The notes beneath the pieces were generated by a model that saw nothing but the letters and a program-made list of their open reading frames with translations, was not told the DNA's origin and made no database searches. From contig NW_019091369.1 of assembly GCF_001949145.1 (NCBI RefSeq), positions 2,028,007-2,092,006 on the forward strand: 64,000 nt of DNA. Direction: 5' to 3'. Numbering within the stretch: position 1 is the first letter of the stretch; every line of letters starts with the position of its first letter. This stretch comes from Acanthaster planci (taxonomy: Eukaryota > Echinodermata > Asteroidea > Valvatida > Acanthasteridae). A program made the translations under genes and the position numbers. Of this stretch, positions 35,901 to 50,900 are shown in pieces.

Positions 35901-38900
35901 ACTGAACAAATCCGCGATGGAATAGTAATCCAGCAGTTTTGTGTTTTTGGCATTAAAATCAAACTCTGGACTTAAAGCTTCCTGGAAATGCACAATTACA
36001 TGGATTTTCAACCTTAACCCTAACACTCCTCAATCCTTCACCTGTTGGAGGATTGAGGACTGTCAGGGTTAAAATTTTGTGAATTTTCGGTGAATTTCAG
36101 TACATTCGGAGTAAAAACAGACAATACTTACTACAGTGACCTGATAAACTATCCTAGTAGAATCATTCACAAAGACGAAAAGAGAATTCAGAGGAGTCGG
36201 GGAAAGCTGAATTCCAGACTCGTCATGAATAGTTGACCAGTTCAAACTCATGGTATTACTTCCATTGTGCATAAGGTCCACAGACTCGTAATGGGCACTT
36301 ATAAAATTGGAAACGTAATTCCCAGCCATAAAAATTGAAAACAGAGTCCTGTTTTGTTAGCAGTATACTTTGAGTATGTTTTCCTTCTACTAGATGCGCA
36401 CCACTGCACAGTTTCATTATCTGGCATCAGCGGGACATTTGGGTCGGTTGTACAAGGTCTGTCGGCTCGGGCGAGATCCCCCGTCGGGCACGGAGCTTAT
36501 TTGTGTTCCAATGATTTTTTAATCACACTTCCTCCTTTTCGGTTGGGTGTTGTCCCTTCGCCCCTGATATCATCAGGATTTTGGTAGGGAGTCAACTGTT
36601 GGTTCTTCCGTTGTTGTGTCACATCACAGTGTTGAAGCTGTTCCTTCGCGTTGGATTTGGATTGGATGGGATGTTCTGATTCCAGGTTTTATAAACTTGC
36701 TTTGCTTCTCTGAATGTGAATCAGGTGGAAAGTTTGTTCCATTTGTGCCTTGTTTGATTGATTCATCTCTGATTCAATCATTGGTTGTGTAGTCCAAAGT
36801 AAACTTTACCTTCAAGACTCCAACGCCAAAATAGGAAATGCGAGAAAAATCTTCCCCATTTGAAACTGTCATACCCAGATTCAATCCAAATTGGCAATTC
36901 TCACTCCCTGACATCACAAATTTCACCATGAGCCAATGTTTACCGGGTTGATCACTTTACCCGACACTTTATTCTTTCCTTTTTTTCGTGTGTGTTCTTT
37001 TCTTCACAAGGACAGTGGCGAGTAATTTGATGATTATTGGTTTTCAACCAGACAAGTCGTAAATCAAGGGGCATGACGGGGTATAAAATGACATCCTGGG
37101 AGAGAGACTGGAGTGGTATTAGATAACGGGGCGCGAATTTTAAAGGGGCCGTCACTAGTCTTGCTGAAATTTTTTTTTTTCTCTCACAGAAAAGTCAGAA
37201 ACACAAATTAACACCTCGACTGGAAACTGATGTCATATGAAATTTTGACTCCTGTGAAATCTGGTCTCTCTTGCCCTATTATGTGAACTCAAGTCTACTC
37301 ACGCTGAACTGGTTTCTCATTTTGACTACTTGAGCATGCACAGTGCAACCGGTGACTGTCAATTACTTTGAGATTGAAGTCCAAGTTTGATACTTTTGAT
37401 GGCCTGAATAGCGATGAGCACATTCAGGTGGACGAGCTGGTTGTGTATTCGATACAAAGGACCCACAACTTGGGGAAAAGTTTGAGCGACGATGACCCAT
37501 TGAACAGCGGTCGATTTTCCTCGGTAACCTTGGTAACAAAATATACCGGGCAAAATTCACCCATGTTGAACTCACTGTAATTTTCATCGGAATGTGCACA
37601 GACTTGTTATGGGAGGTGCACACTTGGGCAAGTATCAGCCTGCATAGAATCTGTTTTATTTGTTTTGCAAGGTTGAGCAGACCACAGTTACCTCAATATC
37701 AAATTTTCAGTTGGTTGAGTTTTTACATGTATATGGCTCGCTTTTTTGTCTCCACTGCTGAACTTTCTGTCGATGCATCTTTAACCTTGAATATATCCTT
37801 TTTAATGGGCTTCTGCTCAAATGTTTTGAAAGGAAAAGGACATTATTATTTCCCAAAGCAAGTCAGAGCTGCCAAAACAACCGGCCAGATAAGGAGCCAT
37901 AAATCATCCCAAGGAGGAAATAACTATGTCTGGTTTCCTGGTTGAGCTGTTTACCAGAGTTTAAAACACCTCATTAACAGCTGTTTCCAAAACATGGCCA
38001 AGAGATTAAGGAAGCAAATAGGACTTGATGGCCTTGTTCTGCCATGCCGATTGAGTCTGTCAGTGGCCTGTGCGTGTTTTCTGTGGAAGAGAGAAGCTGT
38101 GGTGTTTGTTGTACCTCCAAACTCGCTGTGACTTCCTATTCTGTGAATTTCAGTCCCTCTGAGTTGAGATCCCATGGGTCAGGCACTGCACCATTTACTT
38201 AGAAGCAACAGATTGCTTCGTACCAAGCCAAATTTGGGAGGATTTTCATTTGGTCCTTCACTTAAAACATGCAGAAATGATTCTCAGTTGACGTTGAAGC
38301 CGTGGATGATGAGTTGATCATGGGAAAGATGAGGTCAGATTTTTCAAATGTGCCACCCGTTTACAGTATTTCTGATGTAGTTTTTTTTCCTACTTCCTCT
38401 GTTTGTGGAGCAAGATTGCTAGCAAGACCCGATCACAAAACAAGTTTTTTCTTCCAAAAGTGAAATACTGGTTCAGTGCTCTCCAGTGCTCTTCAGTGGC
38501 ACCGCATCATGCACAGCTGGTCAGGACGCCAAATCTGAGATTGCTCTGTGTGAATCATACCAGTTGGGGTCCCTCGAACACCTCTGAAAATCAATCATCG
38601 CCAAGAAGGAAACTTTAATTTGCTCTGCTTAAATGAATAAATTAAAAAACCAACATAAGCCCTGCAAGTAACAGCGGCAGATTGAGTCAATTTATGCTTC
38701 AGGAAGCCCATTTCATTACAACTTCCTAAAAGCGGTTTGAGTTTTTCAATTTTTTCTTTCTTTTTTTTTTCTTTTTCGGCACGAGTCTCTTGGGGGGAAG
38801 ATTCCCCAATGGTGAGGTATAAGTTTTCTAAGTGTTTCCTGTTGTTCATATCCTCTTTGAAGAGGCGTGGTCGGTTGGGTAGATTTAGGGAGGTGGTGGC

Positions 38901-41900
38901 ATCCGAAGGTTCATTTTTGGGTGGAGGGCCACGCCGGGACCTGTCGTGCTGCAAGTCAGAGTCCTGGCCCCATCAGTTGTTTTTGTCAAGGTAGAATCTC
39001 TACCCACAGAGAGGTCACCAGGCGCAGTATTATCCTCATCTAGTCACCAATCCATCTCTCATGGGGACAGGCAAAATTAAACTATTTGTTTGTACAAACT
39101 TGACAAATCCTCCATTTTACGTACATTTTCAACACTGGTGAATCAATTTTTACATGTACATGTACATGAATTTACATTGCTTACCTTGGGTGCAGTGAAA
39201 ACTTCAGGTCTCCATGGGCTCAGAAAGTACCTCAGGGTATCACTTTTAAAAATTTGCCCTGCTCCGTGGCCAGCCCAGGCATTTTTTTTCAGCATCAGTA
39301 GATTTTTGATGTATTGGTTTTATTCTTCCATGGTTTGTAGTGATGTTTTTTGTTTTTTCCTTGATCAAAGCATTTGCCATTTGTCTTTTTTGAAATTTAC
39401 CACCCACACTGACCCCCTATCTCTTCCCCCTCCATTGTATCATCTTACAACCCTCTTGAGAGGTCTCCTGATAATTGTGTCATCAGACTTCCTACTCTGT
39501 GACCAATCAGTGGCTAATTAACTGGCCTCCTTGGGGGGCCCTCAGCTGGGTTGGGTCTTCCCCAGAGGAGTTATCTTGTCAAGGCTTAGGACACCCAGGA
39601 CCTTGCCCATTCATGATTTGACGGTGATAGCATGAAGCTAGCAAGGACCCAGTGAGCGTGAAGGCATCTCCTAGTATGCCTGTGATAGTGTACATTGTAC
39701 ATGTATGTTGATCTTTACTTCTGTGGTCTGTAAATGCGTTGCGAAGTCCAATCATTGTAAAATTGCTCCAGAGATTGCATTGGCACAGATCACCCATACA
39801 GATTCAAGGGGACCAACGTGGGCAATATCCCCCTCCCCCAAGATACCTTTGTGGGTTTTAAATAAAGTAGAGAAAGTCCTGCCTTGAGTATTTCATTTGT
39901 GAAAGCCCTAACATGTAGCCTCTCCCCTCAGAAAGGCCAAGGGAGGTACGGGAAAAAAATGACGAAATTTTGGGAGCACTTGAGATAGAGACCACCTCAG
40001 TTGCTGTTAACATTGTGCATGGAGGAATGAAACATGGTCCTCCCTGCATTCTGGAAAGGCTCAGCCTGTGCATGATTAAAATCAAAGGGTCCAGCGTCGG
40101 CTCGTTGCCAGTTCCCAAATCCTCCATATTCGTGTTGGGGTTCAACTCCGGCTGCACGATTTTTAGGTCCCTGCTCTGCATGTATTTTCAGATACAACTT
40201 AAACAGAGATATTTTACTTGGCTTGGCACTGAAATCTTGGCTTTAATACCTGTTGTCCCAAGGCTAGAAACTTCCCGCCAGCCAAAGTGGAAGCCGAGGT
40301 CAGAGTTGACAGAAATTGGTGGTAATTCTGATGGAGGGTCCTGTGATATCTTGGGCCACAGGCCCACCGCCCTGACAATTACCACAGAACAGAGGAGAAT
40401 GCCAAGTAGCCAGGTGCCAATGAGCTGTGAGCTCTGTGATTCTGCACAGCATGCAGCATGATGTCACCATGCTGCCCTCTCGGCCCACCCACCAAGGGAA
40501 GGCAGACTTCCTCCACTGCTCCATTCTCCCCCCTCTTATATGCCCCCATAAAAACCAGACATCCCAGCCTCCTGTTTACATTACTATTGAAGATAAGCGC
40601 TGCCCTGATCATCCTCCAACTGTTTTATTACCACTACTGTCAGCCTCCCCACCAATGACCCTGTTTTGTTAACCCCTAGGGATCGATGGAGCGTTAGGAG
40701 CCCACTTGGTGTATTTTGACAAGGCCAGCCCCTAACCCTAACCTAGGGAGTACCTGTGACCCCTACCATCTCAAGTGGACTATCACCAAGGTTGTTAAAT
40801 ACAAAGCAAGATCCTGCTTCTCTCTAAAAAAGTAACAAATCATCCCAATCCCAGTCCCAGAGTACTGTACTTTCCTGGGGGGGGGTGGAGATTTGGAAAC
40901 CTGTGTCTGCTTCAGTGTTTGTCCTTGTGCTTGATGGTTTTTCATTTCTCTGTCTATCTCCATGTCTGTGTGTGGCAGTGTAGCATTGTGGATTCTTGGA
41001 GAAAACCTCACATTTCTTCCGTCTGTAGTTCAGCCAGTGGTTTCTGTTAGTTCTTTTTCCGCATTAATTATTTTTCAATGTTGAGCGCTGAGGGGGTGCC
41101 CTACTCAAATGTTCTCTCTTCATTACCACTGAGAGCAAGTGCACCTTTGCCGAAACTATGTGGACGGTTCAGGCCTCAGGTACCTGACACCACAACAAAC
41201 ATTAAGGCGTGAAGCCAACAAGTGTTGGGTGAGTTGGGAATTACTTTGTCTTGCCCATGTACACCATTTGCAGAAATCCGTAAACATCTAATAATTGTGT
41301 ATGTCGTAAAATGTATTTATTTTTGTTTGCAATTATTTTACAAGGATTTGATTTTATCTAGAATTTGTGATTTTGTGTGGCCTAATTAAAGAAAACCGGA
41401 AAAGCCAGATGTTGTCCATGTCTCATTCTTCTGGATCTCCTTACCTGAGGACACTCGTCCTCTATCCTGAAGAAATAGCACCGTTTCTTCCCCCCCCAGG
41501 GACGCTGCCACCGAGTGTCGCCAGCAATCTCATATTTCCAGTGGTGTTCGAGAAACACAAACAGAAGACACTTCCCCACAATCTTATTTCTACAATCTTA
41601 TTTCCTCACAGATGGCAGACGACATTTTGAGCTCATTCAAATAAATGTAGACTCAGCTACAAATAATTGAAATTTAAGAAGATTGAGAAAAATAGACTCC
41701 TTCGTTCTCCAAACACTCAGCGAACTAATGCAACCAACAACTTCCGACCTTGTTTACTCTGATCATTCTTCACATTCCCTTCCTTTTCCAGAAAACTCAT
41801 CTGCTCTAGTTCTACTTTCTGAGCTGACCTCTTGACCTGTCTAGGCCTAGGGGGGTCACTCAGAGAAGAGGTCGCCGCCGGGCCGGTAGGCGCTTGTGTT

Positions 41901-44900
41901 ACCAATAGTCCACTTCATTTTGTGTTGAAGTAAACACTTGACTTTAATAATTGCTGGCCTAATTTCACAGACTTAATCCTCTGGGATGTGTGTGGGTTTT
42001 CGTTGGGGGTATGTGTGTCTGGGTAGGGGAATTGTTTTACTGATTCTATTTGTTTTTTGTTAGCCTGATGTGTAATCAAGCATTTTGGTACAATTTCACG
42101 GCCAATTAAATCTCAATTTGGGAAGAGGTTCTGGTGAGGTCTTGCCGGCTCCTTTCTTTTTTCAAAGAAATTCAATTTGGACATGAGAAGATCTTTGTCA
42201 CTGGCACAGAAATTTATCTAAATCTAATGATTCTTTGGTATGCAGAGCGAGGAAGGATTTCCACAATTCAGGGTAGCCTACATTGCCCAGGACTGGGATC
42301 TTAATAGTGGACATGTGATACCTTTCATCAGGTCGCCTGGTTTCAATTCTCAACTATTCACAGTTGCAGTTTAGATGGCCTTCAATTTGTAAACTGCCTG
42401 GCAACAGTTGCCCAAGATGATTGGGAAGCAATTTGTGTAGAAAATGGCCCAAGTCTTTTGGGCTTTAGGGAAATTAAACCACCTTAATATCCAATTTCAA
42501 ATGAACTGGGCATTGACTTTACTGTTTGGTCTAAGGTTAGTACCATTTTTCCAGCATATGTTCACGTCACCGTGTCCTCACAATATGTGTGCCTGTCACA
42601 TGGCTATTCTCGCCGTGTTCTCACAGTGCACATGTGAAAACTAAATGTGTGCGTTTGTGCGATCATTCTTTGTAATGTAGCAGCGTTCAAGTATGCTTGT
42701 GTGTGGAACCATGGTTGAAGTATGTTTCTTCTGCAGCATCGGGTCCCTGATTGACACGAGTTCAGTTCAGCGACTCTTCCATCGATTTGGCTGTTCTGGT
42801 CTTTCGCTCTCTGGATTGCAGTTGGCCGTGTGCATGGGCCATCGTTCCCCTGTGATGCTGTCGGACCTTTTTTGTATAATTCAGCCGCAGCGATTCATTC
42901 TTTGCATTTTTCCCCCCAAAATGTCAGCCACGCTTCGGAAGATGGGAAAGAAATTGGTGGAGATTAGTCCGTGGGCCGAAATTAGAACGGCGCTGGTTGT
43001 TTAGTGACTTCAGCAGTGGAGAGCCCAAACATGTTTTTGCCATTTCATCCCTAATCTTGCAGTTCCGAAATTGTACCAGTCAAGCACCTGGTCAGATTCT
43101 TTATAGATCCATTGACCATATGTTATTGTAACACTGGAGAACGGGCACCGGACCCGAGGCTACAGCATACCGTGATGGTGAGAAGTTGAGTCTTGGTTTT
43201 TCAATTTCGGGTGTCACTTTTCAGGAAGTGCCAATAGGTCACAACTTGGGCCAGTTTCTTTCAATGAGAGCAATTTTGTGTGATTTGCCCTGTTCCTAAT
43301 TTGGCAATTTGGCACAGACTGGTTCTTATTCCTCATTGGGTTGAAGTTCCACCCCCAGTAAGCTTGCAAAATTTCCCTATTTTTACGAGCTTTCCAAAAG
43401 CTATGAGCATAAAGCAATTCCAACATTGCCATCCACCAAACCAAAACAAAGTCTTACATCAAAGCATGACTTGACATTGAAAAGTGCCAATGCAATGGAT
43501 GTCTTCATCCACAATAACACTTGGCACATGAGGATCTGCGATAAGCAAATGTCTGAAAAGCCTCCTTTCCTTCCTTTCCATGCATTTTTGCCACTTGCTC
43601 ACACGCACCTCTTGGCATTGACGAATGAACACCTTTTTAGACGGGTGCCCATCCTGTTTTGGTCATGAAACGGACTTAATTCCTCTCTGTCCCTCTTCCA
43701 ATTTTTACACCCAGGGCCCATGAATGCACCCCTTGTTCTTGGTTTTATTGACGTGATTGCTTCCTAATAACAAAAAAGGGGAGCGGGACGGGGACTAGGT
43801 CAGGCAACCTTGGGCTCTTAAAAATTCTGAGCTAAGACATTGATGAAGTGTGGCCTGCTGGAGCTATTCCAGAAAGCTCTGTCTTAATCGCTGGCCCGAT
43901 TCTGACCCCAGGGCACAGGAAATGATCCTGGGTTCTTTTTTGCTTTTCTGCCACTGCTTCCTGGCTGCTTGAAAGTGTAATCAAGGCACTGTTGGATTGG
44001 TCAACATGCTTAGGAAAAAGGGGGAAGGTAGATTTATTTTTTTCATAATTGGGTTAACGAGAGAAATAAACCTGTCTGCCTATTACTGTTGAGAAAAAGC
44101 ACTTTGTGTGAAGCGCCCCCAACATCTTCATGACGAGAGGGCAATAATATAGAGCCTGCTCAGCAAGTGAATCAAATTCTTACAACATTCTCAAAAACGT
44201 TTTTCCATTTTGATTTCCAAATTTAACATCGCAGTAAAAGCTTATAGGCCTTTTCTAAACTCAGGTTTCGCTGTTGTGTTTTGCCTGTTATCAATTTTGT
44301 TGAAATATTGAATACTTACTGGCATCGACAACACTGTCCCTCGGTACTTAAATGGATACTGTAGCCACATGAGAACAAACCAACATGAGAAGGTATGTTT
44401 TGAGAAGAAAACTCATGGTGATCACTTTACGCGAGCGATGTGACCACTGCAAGCAGTCTGCTAGTAATAGCTGATGCTCAGCAACTGTCCAATCTCTGAG
44501 GGAGTTTGCCAGTCCAATCATCCTGTCAGGATTAATATACTGGGGTTGTATTTCCCGGTTGGGGAAGAGAGATGCAAGGAGCTTGTGTCGCAACCCCAGT
44601 AAAGCGTACTGAAAGGCAAAAGCCAGCAGGTTCACCGGTTAAAGATGCAGCGTTTTCGAAGATTTTTTAGACATTGAGAAAATGCAAGCAGTGTGTTGTT
44701 GACAGGTTGATGTGCAATGGATAATAACTTGTATCTGTCCAAACCTTGCAGTTGAAGCAGAACTAACTTACAGCAGGAAATTTAGTCTTTATAAACAGCA
44801 ATCTTTTTCCAGTAATAATCCTCTCTGCGACAGTTGGACAGGAAAGACGGCAGAATAAGACTAACTCACTTCGGAACAGTTTATGTTCGCATGTGCAAAA

Positions 44901-47900
44901 CCTGACAACAAAACTTCAACACGACTGTGGTGATATCAACCAAGAAGGTATATTTAACAGAGCCTTGAAAGAAAATACTCAAATGAAAGTAACACTCAAA
45001 GCCAAGTTACACATCATTCTTCCTCACCTCAACCATGAGCCAACTCCGCAAAAAAAACAGACCCCTTGTTATAAATGGACACCAACAAGGAGAGGGTCCA
45101 AGAACCTACATGGATTACCAATTTCAGTTTTTCAATTACCCATGGTCCCTGAAGCAACTCTGGTGTTCAGTTCCTGGCTAAACTCTCCTCCATAAACAAA
45201 CACTTGTCTCAAGCTGAAGGGGAGGGACACCAACAGGAGGAGGTACAATGGAGACCAGTGTTTGCCAAGTTTGCCCCTTGGCCATTTCTGAGGGGATGAC
45301 CTGAGCTTGGCACTGGTACAGATGTAATAGTCTGGGCCCTCAAGGCCGCTACGCAGTGATGGAGGGAGATTGATCAGCTAACCGACTCGCCTTGAAAATG
45401 ATACTGGGTTTAAACCTGCACTACAACCCTGAATAAAAGCCGGATTGTTGGGCGATAAAAGTATCAGAGATTGTTTGATTTTGCTAACGTTTCTTGATTG
45501 TTTTACTCAAGGTATACCTATTAAGTGCCCCAAGTGTTTTACACGCTCAGTTTGGGGACAGTGACCACTAAAATTCACCAGTTTCGGGGAAGTTTTCCTG
45601 GGGAATTTTAGCATCAGTACTGCACCCAAGGGCCCTCCCCACCCAAAAAAATGCCTCATTTCCTTGCCTCAGAATCACCTGTTCCACAGAATGGCCTTTC
45701 TTTTCAGTGTCCTGAGTCCCTAAGAAAGCAGAATCTGTCCTGTTTTTAAGGCCCCCACTTTCAGCACCCTCTGTCAGTAGTCTTACATTCTGTCACTGTC
45801 ACAGGGTGGCAGCATTGAGGTGCCTAGACTTGAAATTGAGACTAAAAAAAAAATTCCTGCGATGAATAAAGCAGGATTACAGCTTGAAATCAGGAGAGTA
45901 TTGGACCAGCCGCACAGGATGAACACTGCATACCCCCGGAACTGTGGGGTTCCACGTTTGCCGGGCTCTCGCGACGTCTCGCGGACGTCCAACCCTGCAG
46001 TTCTGGGGATCAACACCGCAGTCATGGATTAAGGTCGGTTCTAAAGAAATAGAACATTGCCAGAGTGGACTACTACTCTGATTGGTGTCTCACTGAGTGA
46101 CCTTGATAGGTCTCTGGCTTTGTGGCCTCCCGAGGGCGCTGTTTACAAATCTCTGCACAGGAGGCCTTGGCCCGTCAAATGGCTCTTGCCAGTATGGAAG
46201 CTGATTTCCAACACAGTAACCTGTGTTTAATGGTATATACATGCAGGTTCAATAAATGGAAATGCACCCTTTTTTTTTTGCAAGCCGGGACTGTAACATT
46301 CTTGTGCGTCTTCCTCACCTTTCTCATTTTCTCCCTAGATGCACAAGGACGACCAGCAGTACATGGAGGCTTATGATAAGCTCTTGGAATGTTGGATCAG
46401 CCTGTTGGAAAATTCCTCCAAATTTCCTGACGGCTACTTCAAGCCTCATGCCTCCCAGATCTTCAACCTGTACCTTCAGTGTCACCTGGGGGCACCGGAT
46501 GGCCTCCGCAATCTGGTATGAGGATTTTTTTATTTTATTTTGTATTGATTTGATTTGATTCCATTTGATTTTATTTTGATTTGAGGTGATTCCATTTGAC
46601 TGACTTTCGTGTGGTTATTGTGTCACCATTATGGGGCATGGGTATCATACAAAAACCTTAAACAGACTATGAGAGGCAACTGACGCGGAAGCACCAAAGC
46701 CTTCTCTTTTCTGTAGATTTAGAGTCGCAATATCGTATTTATCATCCGAAAGATGCGACCCTCTGCGCTGCTCTCACTCACAGTAAATGTACGAAGCTGT
46801 AGACTTCAATTGTAACTCTACAGATCTTCCCTCCTCCCACAGAGAGAAGACGGAGAGACGAGCGATGATGAAGAAGACATCAACGAAGTGGAGGAGGATG
46901 ATCGGGAGCTGTTTGAGGAGCAACTGAGCTGCATCGGCGTCTTGGGGCGGGCCGTACCGGAGCACAGCATTCCTCTTCTGTCAAAGTAAGTGGTTTAGGG
47001 GGCAACCCTTTAAACTTCCCCTGAATCAAATCTAGAGCAGAATTTCTTCCCCAAGTTAGGTCAATCAGTTTTTTGGGTTGGAAAGCAACAATATATTAAG
47101 TAACATTTACACATCTGTGAAAATTAGAAAAGGGGCCGATCAAAAGTGGCCACGTAATGGTTTTCAAATATCTATCTTCTGCATTGGTGCAGTATTTTGT
47201 ATCTAACTGGAGATAACTCTTCTCTCCAGTGGATCAAAGAATCGGACAAGTTTTTTGGCACCAATTTTCTTTTTTTTGTGTGTACAGGATTCTGGAGGAC
47301 AGGGTCACCAGTCTACAGTCCCACCTGATGAGGTTGCAGCACCACAGGACGGGAGCCACGTCCAGCCACAACCTGGACCTGGACATGAAGCGACTGCATT
47401 GTCTCTTTGAGGACCTGCACTGGCTGCTCCTCATCACAGGTGCAGTTTTCCCCCAAACTTTCTTCGAAAAGTTGAACAGTCAAGTTGAAGTGTTCCTCCT
47501 GGAAACATGGTGCAAGGTGGTTCGTTTGTTTTGAATGGTCATTTAAAAAGTGGATGACACGGAACATTTGGTGGTTTATTTGACCGCGATCAACAGCAAA
47601 CAAAAAAAACTGACCATGGCCCAGCACGTTTTGCATCTAATGTCACCCTCTGTTGCTTGTTCGTGACTGTGACTTTACTTCCAAGTGGCTCAAAGCATTT
47701 CTTGGTCAGCACACATATGCTGTGGTGTAGTTGTGTTCTGTTTTGGAAAAACTGACGGTCAGTATTTGCCTAGTTTATGCGAAATGAAAGTTCTGAGTAA
47801 ATGGACTGCTTGCAAGGTTTTCTATGTCTCAAGATATTTTCTAGGCTTGAAGATTTGACCTTATATCCCTCCATTGCTGAACGTTCCAGCAGTGGTCATA

Positions 47901-50900
47901 AAGCAATTTTCAAAAGACATCAATAAATGTTTTGAAAAGCATGTGTCATTTGCCTTGAGGTTGTTGTTCGTTATTTCTTTCAACCTCGGAGCAGGGTTCA
48001 TCTTGGCCAATGAGTCCAAGGGGGAAACGCCCATGATCCCTGCCGAGATCATGCAGTATTCCATCAGCCAAGCGTGCAATGTGGACGTGCAGAAGATGCT
48101 GCGCTTCTGGACGTCCTCGGCCGATATAGCTCAACCAATCATAGATGACGAGAAAGTAGATAGAGTCGTCAGGTAGGGACGGGCTTACTGTTGTACCAGC
48201 TTGCTCCAGGGCTGTTTCTAGAGGGAGTTGCGACATGAGCGTCTCAATTGTTGGAACCAAAATGGGGAATGTTAGCATCAATACTGCATACTTAACGAAC
48301 AGCCATTTTGGATCCAAAGTTTGAAGTTGGCGCTACTGTCTACAGCTCTAGCTAAACCATTTGTGCGTGACAAAACTCAAGTTTAGTACTTAACAGGGCA
48401 GAGGCATTCTGGCAGTCCAAAGTAATTTTAAGACTGCATCCCAATTACACGGCAGCGGCTTTCAGTAACACATGACCTTATGGAAGTCAGCGGCTTGGGG
48501 CTTCATCCACCTCCCATAGACGTGTGTGTTATCGTAAGCCATAGCCACGTCATTCAAACACACCTTCACAGAGTGGAAGTACATCACTTCTGCACATTGA
48601 TATTTCCCTTCTGTGCGTTTTTGTTGTCCCTGCTAGTTTTTCAGCGCAAACACTCGTCGACATTGTGCTTTGGTTTTTGAAGTCGTCGCGATTGGCAATA
48701 TCAATAAGTCAATTTTTTTTTCAGTGAGTTTTCAAAATTTTAAATCTGTTGCATTCTTCCTCTGTCCTGCCTTGTCCAGATTAATAGCAGCCATCTTACG
48801 ATTAGCAGAAGTCGAGAGGCAAGCGTCGTCAGATTTTGCCGAAGTCCTCAGCCCCCAGGTTGGAAGGAGCACCGTCTGGTGTTTGAGACGATGGCTCATA
48901 CCATACCTACTGCTGCATGAGAAGTATTACTCAGAGGTGAGAAAACAGGAGTCTGAGATGAGTGCCGAGTGATTTATTAGATGACTTGGTTTTCTTACGG
49001 GCCCACTAATGGCAAATAATGTGGGAGTTGTCATTGGGTGAAGGTATCCATCTTTTGGAACAATCTTTCAATCAAATGTTACTAAACATTTACTGAACCA
49101 GTTTTAGAGCACCAGGCATTGGCAATACATGGGTCTCACAAGAAAGTTGGCTGGTGCCCCCAACAGTGCACGCTCAGTGCCATTAAGTCCATTCTTAACT
49201 TTAAATATGTATTCAAATGTTGATACAGTTGATCGCAGGCATGGTTGTAGTCAGAAAAGAACTTGGGAACCGAAAACAATTTGGAGTATGAATCCACTGA
49301 AGATTTGTAAGTGGCATTTTTAAATGACCCGGTACCAAAGAAGATGTTGAAACAAACATGCTAGCCTGTCGGCCCTTACTATTTAACAAGTTGTCTGCTC
49401 TATTTCGGGTTCTCCAGATAAGTCTTCCAATCAACGCCGTCTTTGGCCAGGATTCCCCCAGTGGTCAGTGGACAGTCAACTTCCTCCTGCAGAAGGTGGT
49501 GACCAATCTCCTGGTGTGGTCGTCAGAGCATGAACTGGCCAAGGACACCATCGACCTGATGGTGGCCCTGGTCAACCGAAAGGACAAGTGAGTGCAGAGG
49601 TGCAGATTTAAAGAAGAGGACGAGGGGGTGGCTGGAGCTTCCACCCCAGTAAATTTCTTTTTGTGCCCAAATTTTGCCTTCTGACAGTCTTTCTTCATAT
49701 TTTGAATGGTAAGGGTAAACTCTACCAACATTGAGTTAAATAGCTCTTTTGTGGAGCTGAAGTTCAGTATCAGGGTTGTCCAAGGTTCAAACCCCAGTTA
49801 TGTTCATCAAAGTTGACGCCCAACGGATATGAATCGAATCGATGAGTCGTTTTTGTTTTTTATTTTTGGCTCACGTTCCAGGGCAATTCCGGCCACACAG
49901 TGCGACAGCTACTGGGTCCTGGCCAAGCTTCACTCCTCCAAGCCCTCCAAGCTGGACACCCTGCCGCTGGACGTCCGGTCCAGCCTCATGCAAGCCCTGG
50001 TCATGGCCGGCTCCTGCATACCGGACAATACAGCCGAGAGGCAGCGCTTTGAGAATGAGGTCTGCTTAAAAAAATACCACATTGGAGTAGTCGCTCATAA
50101 TCTTGAGAAATTTGAGCCTTTTTTTTTTTTCACAAGAGATACATTCATTGTACATGGGGAGAACATTAAGGTTGGGAAGGCTGTGTGTTTTCTTGCCAAT
50201 GATGTCACAGCAACAACGGGGCATTTTTGTCGTTACTGACTCCTTTTTTTTTTTTTCAATCTCAAATCGTACAACTTTACGGTTAAAACACAGGAAGGTT
50301 TCAAAATCTGTTTCATGTGTTTTACATTACTTTAACAACCAGCCAATCAGAGCCACTTTTGAGTTGAAGGTCTTCTTGAGAATCTTGTGCGATGTCAGTG
50401 AGGAGGAACCCTCAACAGTTTGTATCACATATTGTCTGTTTGCATGAAGATGCCAAATAGAGGCACATTAGACCAAAGAGCTCAGACCTTAAGACTCCTT
50501 TTGTGAGATCCATCCACATACAAGTATGTAGCATTCCAACCTATTTCAGTGTTGTTCAACTCGGCCAATTGGGTTTATTTTTTCTTTTTCTCTCTCTCTC
50601 TCCGCTGTCTTCAGATTCTGAACCCTGTCCAGAGTGCCTTCCGGGAGCTCCTCCACCGTGAGGACTTCGCCGGGCGGGCTCTAGTGGCTGAGGTCCAGGC
50701 CCAGGTGGCTCACCTCCTGTGCCTGCTGCGGGGCGTGGTCCTGGGGACGCAGGTCAACCGGGCCAGCGACCTCTTCACCTTCTGCCTGCCCATGCTCCGG
50801 GACGGCGTCTCGCTCCTGCGCATCTACCGAAACTACCCGGAGGTGGTGGAACAGGTGCTGGAGGTCTTTGTGGAGGTGGCCATGCACCAGCTCTGTTTCC

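Noticed and set aside
39858-40461. Open frames on both strands, one preceded by an acceptor-like site on minus and reading EYGGFGNW
   Set aside because: No donor, no matching exon, and the YGGF string is too short to mean an opioid-type peptide.
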